A DNA stretch of 18,499 nt from a bacterium (GTDB lineage: Archaea > Nanoarchaeota > Nanoarchaeia > Woesearchaeales > UBA10216): assembly GCA_024206195.1 (NCBI GenBank), contig JAAGZO010000465.1, positions 1-18,499 of the forward strand. The letters run 5' to 3'. Below, piece after piece: positions 14,629-18,499 of the stretch. The notes beneath the pieces are model-generated. The model saw only the letters and a program-made list of their open reading frames with translations, ran no database searches and had not been told where the DNA came from. The position numbers were made by a program, and so were the translations under genes. The first letter of the stretch is position 1, and each line of letters begins with the position of its first letter.

Positions 14629-15350
14629 ATTTTTGATTCAGAAGCAGAACAGACTACAATTACATTTGATGCTTCCTGCGCTTCTTGAACAAAATTGCTT
14701 TCTTTTAGATCAAACTTAGAGAATTTTTCCATCACAGGCATGAACAACTCAGATGCTACCAAAAAAGAAAGTCCAGGAAACCTACCCAAAAAAAATGATG
14801 CAAGACCCATTAAACGCTTGTTTTTTCCAAAAATTGACCTTTTCTTATTTGAATTGAATTTCTCAATCTTGAATCCTTCTTCTTCCAGTAGCATATTTAA
14901 CTCTTCTGGCTTGTATCTCCTGAAATGACCTACTTTTTTGTCAAAGTCTGTCCAGTGTTCCATGTTAACAGGAACAGAAAACATAAATTTTCCATCCTTT
15001 TTCAAAACCCTTCTTATTTCTTTTACGAGCAATTTATCATTTTCTACATGCTCTAAGAGATTGAATGCGCAAACCACTCCAAACTTTGAGTCAGAGAAGG
15101 GTAGTGTTTCTGCCTGCGCAAGAACACCTTTTCCACCAAGCTCATTTAACTTTTTAATTGATTCCTCGTTTGAATCAACAAAAAATGAACCCTTAATTGG
15201 TATCCTGGGCATGTTTCCACAACCTATCTCTAAACAGGGCGTGTTTTTGGAATAATCCTTAATTACACTCCATGATGCCCACATTGAAGGGTCTTTTATC
15301 CTGCATCGTTTCCAGAAAGCGTTATAATTCTTGTTATTCTCTCCTGACAT
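14622..15350 (-). CDS. Class I SAM-dependent methyltransferase, substrate unknown
   Basis: 242 aa from the ATG at 15350; a TTG at 15359 would add three residues. The Rossmann methyltransferase core is clear: motif I CLEIGCGN (39-46), acidic FFVDSNEESI (56-65) for the ribose, AETLPFSD (80-87), FNLLEHVENDKLLVKEI (96-112) and the post-core strand RVLKKDGKFMFSVP (114-127). HFRRYKPEELNMLLEEEGF (142-160) is typical of the Methyltransf_11 group acting on small molecules, lipids or sugars. A hydrophobic stretch at about 175-200 might contact a membrane. The gene diverges from the radical SAM gene and runs into the GINS promoter. The glycosyltransferase nearby hints at sugar or lipid modification, but this is speculation. 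Confidence 0.88.
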   Translation of the reverse strand: MSGENNKNYNAFWKRCRIKDPSMWASWSVIKDYSKNTPCLEIGCGNMPRIPIKGSFFVDSNEESIKKLNELGGKGVLAQAETLPFSDSKFGVVCAFNLLEHVENDKLLVKEIRRVLKKDGKFMFSVPVNMEHWTDFDKKVGHFRRYKPEELNMLLEEEGFKIEKFNSNKKRSIFGKNKRLMGLASFFLGRFPGLSFLVASELFMPVMEKFSKFDLKESNFVQEAQEASNVIVVCSASESKII

Positions 15351-15401
15351 AAGTTTCAAAGAAATCCGCTTGCTTCTTATTTCTTTCTATTTTACTAAAA
15401 G

Positions 15402-15410
15402 TATATAAAT
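15402..15410. promoter_or_regulatory. Shared TATA element of a divergent promoter
   Basis: TATATAAAT on the plus strand (ATTTATATA on the minus) reads as a TATA box both ways. Its centre lies 26 nt before the plus-strand ATG at 15432, fitting a leaderless radical SAM transcript. It lies about 56 nt before the minus-strand ATG at 15350, giving a leader of about 31 nt. No other good TATA box is seen in the 81-nt gap. Confidence 0.55.
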
Positions 15411-15431
15411 AAAATCATTAACCCACACAGT

Positions 15432-16628
15432 ATGGCAAAACTTGAGTTTAATGATCTGTCATTTGAGAAGATTGAGGATGGACTTAGAATTACCTTCCTG
15501 AAGAACTTCTATTTTGATGTTCCGGAAAAGGATTTAATTGCTATTGGAAAATATAAAGCCAAAGGAAATAGCATTGAATTTGATGTTTCTGATACCAAGG
15601 CATCAAAGAAGTTCAATTTTCTTGTTAGCAACAGCATAATTAATCTAAAGAGTTCATTGAACGGAAAAAACGCAGTATATGTTCACAGGAATTCAGGCAT
15701 TCCCTTATTGGGAGACAGCGGCTTTGGAATTGTTGACAGGAACAGCAGCATAATTGAGGTCAAGCCAATAACAGGATGCAATCTTAACTGCATATTCTGC
15801 AGCGTTGATGAGGGACTTTCTTCACAAAAGGTTTCTGAGTTTATTGTCGAGGAAGAGTACCTTGTCGAGGAGTTTACGAAAATTGCTGAGTTCAAGGGTT
15901 GTGAACTTGAAGCACACATAAATGCGCATGGCGAGCCAATGCTCTATGCTCCTCTTGCAAGACTTGTGAAAGACCTGAAAGAAATAAAGAATGTAAAAAC
16001 AATTTCAATGGACACAAACGGGATGTTTCTTGACAAAAAAATAATTGATGAGCTTGCTGAAGCAGGACTCACAAGGATTAATATTTCTTTGAATGCATTT
16101 GATGAAAAGGTTGCAAAAAAACTTGCAGGCACAAAAGAGCATGATGTTGAAAAGATAAAAGATGCATTGCGATATGCAAAAGGAAAGATTGATCTGCTTG
16201 TTGCACCGATACTTGTTCCTGGATTTAATGATGATGAAATGGGCAAGCTCATAGAGTTTGCAAAGGAAATTGGTGCAGAGATCGGAATTCAGAATTTCCT
16301 GAATTACCGACGGGGAAGGAACCCTGCAAAGGCTTTTTCATGGGAAAAGTTTTATGAACTGCTTAAAGAACTTGAGAAAAAGCACAATGTAAAGCTGATT
16401 AAATCCAAGGAAGATTTTAAAGTAACAGAAACAAAGAAAATTCCAAAGCCATTCAGAAAAGGACAGACAATAAAAGCGAAAATTGCATGTAATGGCAGGT
16501 ATGAAAATGAAAAGATTGCAGTTGCTGATGAAAGGAGCATCACAGTGATTGGCTGTGGTGAGAAAAAAGACATTAGAGTAAAGTTATTGAGGGATAAGCA
16601 CAATATTTTCTTTGGAAAATGTGTATAA
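15432..16628 (+). CDS. Archaeal radical SAM protein, COG2100-like, function unknown
   Basis: 398 aa. Cys116, Cys120 and Cys123 in GCNLNCIFCSVDEG form the CxxxCxxC motif that binds a 4Fe-4S cluster and cleaves SAM. AHGEP (165-169) and RINISLNAFDE are the GGE-like and beta-strand motifs of the barrel. The approximately 110-residue N-terminal part, which includes GIPLLGDSGFGIVDR just before the barrel, is characteristic of an archaeal conserved family I recall as COG2100 (predicted Fe-S oxidoreductase). The C-terminal 60 residues (from KIPKPFRKGQTIKAKI) look like a small beta-barrel, possibly TRAM-like, which would suggest an RNA substrate. That is inference only. No substrate is known to me. 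It converges with the glycosyltransferase with a single base between stops. Confidence 0.88.
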   Translation: MAKLEFNDLSFEKIEDGLRITFLKNFYFDVPEKDLIAIGKYKAKGNSIEFDVSDTKASKKFNFLVSNSIINLKSSLNGKNAVYVHRNSGIPLLGDSGFGIVDRNSSIIEVKPITGCNLNCIFCSVDEGLSSQKVSEFIVEEEYLVEEFTKIAEFKGCELEAHINAHGEPMLYAPLARLVKDLKEIKNVKTISMDTNGMFLDKKIIDELAEAGLTRINISLNAFDEKVAKKLAGTKEHDVEKIKDALRYAKGKIDLLVAPILVPGFNDDEMGKLIEFAKEIGAEIGIQNFLNYRRGRNPAKAFSWEKFYELLKELEKKHNVKLIKSKEDFKVTETKKIPKPFRKGQTIKAKIACNGRYENEKIAVADERSITVIGCGEKKDIRVKLLRDKHNIFFGKCV

Positions 16629-16629
16629 G

Positions 16630-17643
16630 CTATCCTACAGATGCTGAGAATTTTATGCTGTTTCTTGACTGCTCAAGTGCTTCTATTTGCTTAAGTAGTT
16701 CCTCTTTATCAGGGTGGCCAAGCTTAATTGCGTTATTGTATGCATCCACTGCAAGTCCGAATTGTTTCTGCGTTGCATAAATCAAACCAAGGTTATAGAA
16801 TGCGGATGCTGTTGGCTTTATCTCTACTGACTTCTTGAAGTTCACAATTGCCTCATCATATTTTTTTTGCTGCGCTAATGCACTGCCAAGGTCTATAAAG
16901 ATACTTGGATCATTTGAATTGAGCTTTATGGCCTTTTCAAAGTTCTCTATTGCTTTTTCATAGTTCTTGTTAAACCTATAATGGATTATGCCTATTTTAT
17001 GTAATCGATCCGCACTAGGATTCAATGCAGCATCCTTTTCCAGCAAATCAAGATAGTTCAGCTGTTTTTCCCTGAAGGTTTCCTTGCCCTTAAGCTCCTG
17101 ATAGTGATGTATTGGAAGTGTTGACAGCGCAACTTTTTTGTCTTGTAATGATTCATCAACTGTCTCATGCACTTTTCCGTCGAATTTTATGCCTTTGTTG
17201 TTCCTGAATAAGCGGACTATTGGAGAAGGATAGCAACCAGCAAAATCAAAGCTTTCTGGCGTCTTGTTCTGCAGCTCAATAAAACCTAGGCCCTTTTCAT
17301 TACTGTAGTTAAGCTGAATCAGTAGAAATGCTTGGATATCCTTGCTCTCTGTGAGCTTTTTTATTTTATTTAAATCCCGTTCTGCAATTATTTCGTCAGC
17401 ATCAAGGATCAGTATCCAATCCTTTGTTGCCTTGCTCAGAGAGAAGTTACGAGCAGCACTGAAGTCATCCTGCCACTCAAAGTCAAATGTTTTTGCATTG
17501 AATTTCTTTGCGATTTCAAGGGTTTTATCAGTTGATTTGGAATCTACCACTATAATCTCATCAACTATATCTTTAACGCTGTTTAAACACTTCTCAAGGC
17601 AACTTTCTTCGTTCCTTGCAATCATGCATAGGCTTATTGACAT
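16630..17643 (-). CDS. Family 2 glycosyltransferase with C-terminal TPR repeats
   Basis: 337 aa. The N-terminal GT-A domain (about 1-185) starts MSISLCMIARNEESCLEKCL. It contains EIIVVDSKSTDKT (29-41), the nucleotide-sugar site, and the metal-binding DAD motif in WILILDADE (76-84). GKVHETV and IHHYQELKG fit the group of SunS-like/beta-4-glucosyltransferase relatives. Residues about 212-311 form roughly three TPR units (HKIGIIHYRFNKNYEKAIEN, IDLGSALAQQKKYDEAIVNF, YNLGLIYATQKQFGLAVDAY), a protein-binding scaffold. There is no membrane segment, so it is probably cytosolic or membrane-associated. It may decorate proteins or lipid-linked sugars; the S-layer gene upstream is a possible but unproven target. 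Confidence 0.92.
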   Translation of the reverse strand: MSISLCMIARNEESCLEKCLNSVKDIVDEIIVVDSKSTDKTLEIAKKFNAKTFDFEWQDDFSAARNFSLSKATKDWILILDADEIIAERDLNKIKKLTESKDIQAFLLIQLNYSNEKGLGFIELQNKTPESFDFAGCYPSPIVRLFRNNKGIKFDGKVHETVDESLQDKKVALSTLPIHHYQELKGKETFREKQLNYLDLLEKDAALNPSADRLHKIGIIHYRFNKNYEKAIENFEKAIKLNSNDPSIFIDLGSALAQQKKYDEAIVNFKKSVEIKPTASAFYNLGLIYATQKQFGLAVDAYNNAIKLGHPDKEELLKQIEALEQSRNSIKFSASVG

Positions 17644-17667
17644 TTTATTAGAGAATCAGACAGGGTA

Positions 17668-17676
17668 GTATAAAAG
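17668..17676 (-). promoter_or_regulatory. TATA box for the glycosyltransferase
   Basis: On the minus strand CTTTTATAC is centred about 29 nt before the ATG at 17643. With no purine-rich site before the ATG, a nearly leaderless transcript is likely. Confidence 0.55.
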
Positions 17677-17696
17677 AGTTATGATTAGTAGTGATT

Positions 17697-17749
17697 AAAA
17701 AAAGAGAAAGAAAAAAAATAAAAAATAAAAAAAGCTAGTTAGCTTTTTT
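17697..17749 (-). terminator. Hairpin plus T-tract terminator after the S-layer gene
   Basis: AAAAAAGCTA and TAGCTTTTTT (17728-17749) form a perfect inverted repeat with a 2-nt centre, 6 nt after the S-layer stop. On the minus strand it is followed by a run of more than 30 nearly uninterrupted T residues. This is the strongest terminator in the window, as expected for a highly expressed surface protein. Confidence 0.75.
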
Positions 17750-17755
17750 CACAAC

Positions 17756-18499
17756 TTACACAGTGTCGTCGTCACCGGTATCGTCGTCACCTGTAGTGTC
17801 GTCGTCACCGGTATCGTCATCACCAGTGTCGTCGTCACCTGTAGTGTCGTCGTCACCAGTGTCGTCATCTGCATCGTCGTCAGCAGGTGCTACTGTTGGT
17901 GCACTTACAGTTATGTCCTGGAAACTTGTTCCAGCAACTTCAACTTCCATGCCCTGTAGCTGCTCACTGTAGGTCTCATAGTTAGCAACAACTCTACAAG
18001 CTCTTCTTGTGTCCATTGCGCTGTAACCTGCAACTAGCATAGCAACGTTTCCGTCAGATTCGAATAGCTTAATCATAGCTTTTCCTTCTTCGAATCCAGC
18101 TGCACAGCTTGTTGGGTCTCCCATAACCTTTGAGGCTCCTGGGTTAGCACATGGTCCTCCGATGAGGATGTAGTTGTTCTTGTCCAAGTTTGGATCTACA
18201 GCCATAGCTTCTGAAGCAAGCTTTGCTGAGCCAACCTCGATTGGGGTTGTCTCATAGTATGTAACGCTTCCTTCTGAACCTTCTGTTACAATTTTGTCTG
18301 TAACGCCAGCAGTTACGAAGAAGTTTCCTCTTGCTGCTGTTTCAGGTATGCTAACGATTACATCGTCCTGGTCTTGTCCAGATGACTTTTTGTCCCACAC
18401 AACATATGGTCCGAATTGTAGTGTTGATGTGTACGCATAGTCTCTGTACTCATAGGTTGAACCTACTCTGTTAAGACCTGATGTAGCAGTTCCTGTAAC
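17756..18499 (-). CDS. S-layer protein, C-terminal part (5' end beyond window)
   Basis: The frame is open from the right edge to the TAA at 17756-17758, giving 247 C-terminal residues; the true start lies outside. KNNYILIGGPCANPGASKVM, SCAAGFEEGKAMIKLF, VAMLVAGYSAMDTRRACRVV and MEVEVAG match the C-terminal domain of archaeal S-layer proteins, especially those I associate with DPANN archaea. S-layer proteins form the paracrystalline outer cell surface. Three Cys (in GGPC, TSC and RRAC) could form disulfides outside the cell. The chain ends in an extremely acidic Asp/Thr/Gly tail of about 40 residues with two copies of a 16-residue unit, and no C-terminal hydrophobic anchor or sorting motif is visible. 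Many Thr in the tail could be glycosylated. Confidence 0.85.
   Translation of the reverse strand, partial: VTGTATSGLNRVGSTYEYRDYAYTSTLQFGPYVVWDKKSSGQDQDDVIVSIPETAARGNFFVTAGVTDKIVTEGSEGSVTYYETTPIEVGSAKLASEAMAVDPNLDKNNYILIGGPCANPGASKVMGDPTSCAAGFEEGKAMIKLFESDGNVAMLVAGYSAMDTRRACRVVANYETYSEQLQGMEVEVAGTSFQDITVSAPTVAPADDDADDDTGDDDTTGDDDTGDDDTGDDDTTGDDDTGDDDTV
17765..17860 (-). repeat. Two tandem 48-bp units encoding the acidic S-layer tail
   Basis: The tail encodes TGDDDTTGDDDTGDDD twice in a row, followed by Thr-Val-stop, and is preceded by DDDADDD. The two 48-bp units are near-identical in DNA with a few synonymous changes. Each unit is itself built from 5- and 6-residue sub-units. It is a coding repeat, prone to slippage and to length variation between strains. 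Confidence 0.85.

Noticed and set aside
17765..17887. Short direct repeats considered as a CRISPR array
   Set aside because: Repeats follow directly on each other with no unique spacers, keep a triplet phase and encode a protein tail.
17763..17972. Plus-strand Pro-Val-Ser-repeat frame opposite the S-layer tail
   Set aside because: Generated by reading the Asp/Thr/Gly repeat backwards. There is no start signal, and the S-layer frame is supported by homology.

Overview
The window looks like archaeal chromosome, most likely from a DPANN-type lineage such as Woesearchaeota or Pacearchaeota. This is inferred from gene content, not from a database search. The evidence is archaeal/eukaryotic-type information genes (eL42/L44e, eS27/S27e, aIF2-alpha, Nop10, a GINS subunit, prefoldin alpha, archaeal FtsY, a PAC2 protein), archaeal-type apgM, a DPANN-style S-layer protein C-terminus, AT-rich DNA, TATA boxes about 25-29 nt upstream of several start codons, and GGAGGTGA-like ribosome binding sites on genes with leaders or inside operons. 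It is mostly core chromosome. I see no tRNA, rRNA, CRISPR array, insertion sequence or prophage, and no gene-free stretch over 300 bases.

Left part, + strand (1-4244): a TATA box drives prs (PRPP synthetase), then prefoldin alpha and ftsY, tightly packed with a 1-nt gap and then an 8-nt overlap. A second promoter drives two small membrane proteins, one DUF4013-like with a very basic C-terminal tail and one of 99 aa.

Middle, - strand (14586 down to 4237): a long co-oriented block, read right to left: GINS subunit, L44e, S27e, aIF2-alpha, Nop10 (50 aa, ATGA overlap), PAC2 protein, enolase, phosphoglycerate mutase, two tandem membrane-bound pyrophosphatases, and a 221-aa protein that is only the first RecA domain of a Hel308-type helicase. 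Replication, translation, RNP assembly, lower glycolysis and PPi-driven ion pumping are therefore neighbours. The pumps would recover energy from pyrophosphate made by reactions such as tRNA charging and nucleotide polymerisation.

Right part (14622-18499): a SAM methyltransferase (-) and an uncharacterised archaeal radical SAM protein (+) diverge from one near-symmetrical TATA box. A family 2 glycosyltransferase with TPR repeats (-) converges on the radical SAM gene with a 1-nt gap. The right edge holds the C-terminal 247 codons of an S-layer protein ending in an Asp/Thr/Gly repeat tail and followed by a hairpin/T-tract terminator.

The most notable points are the cleanly truncated Hel308 gene, the paired pyrophosphatases with different acidic gate residues, the long acidic FtsY linker carrying a second amphipathic-looking segment, and the unassigned radical SAM enzyme. 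I did not find a clear new multi-gene system.
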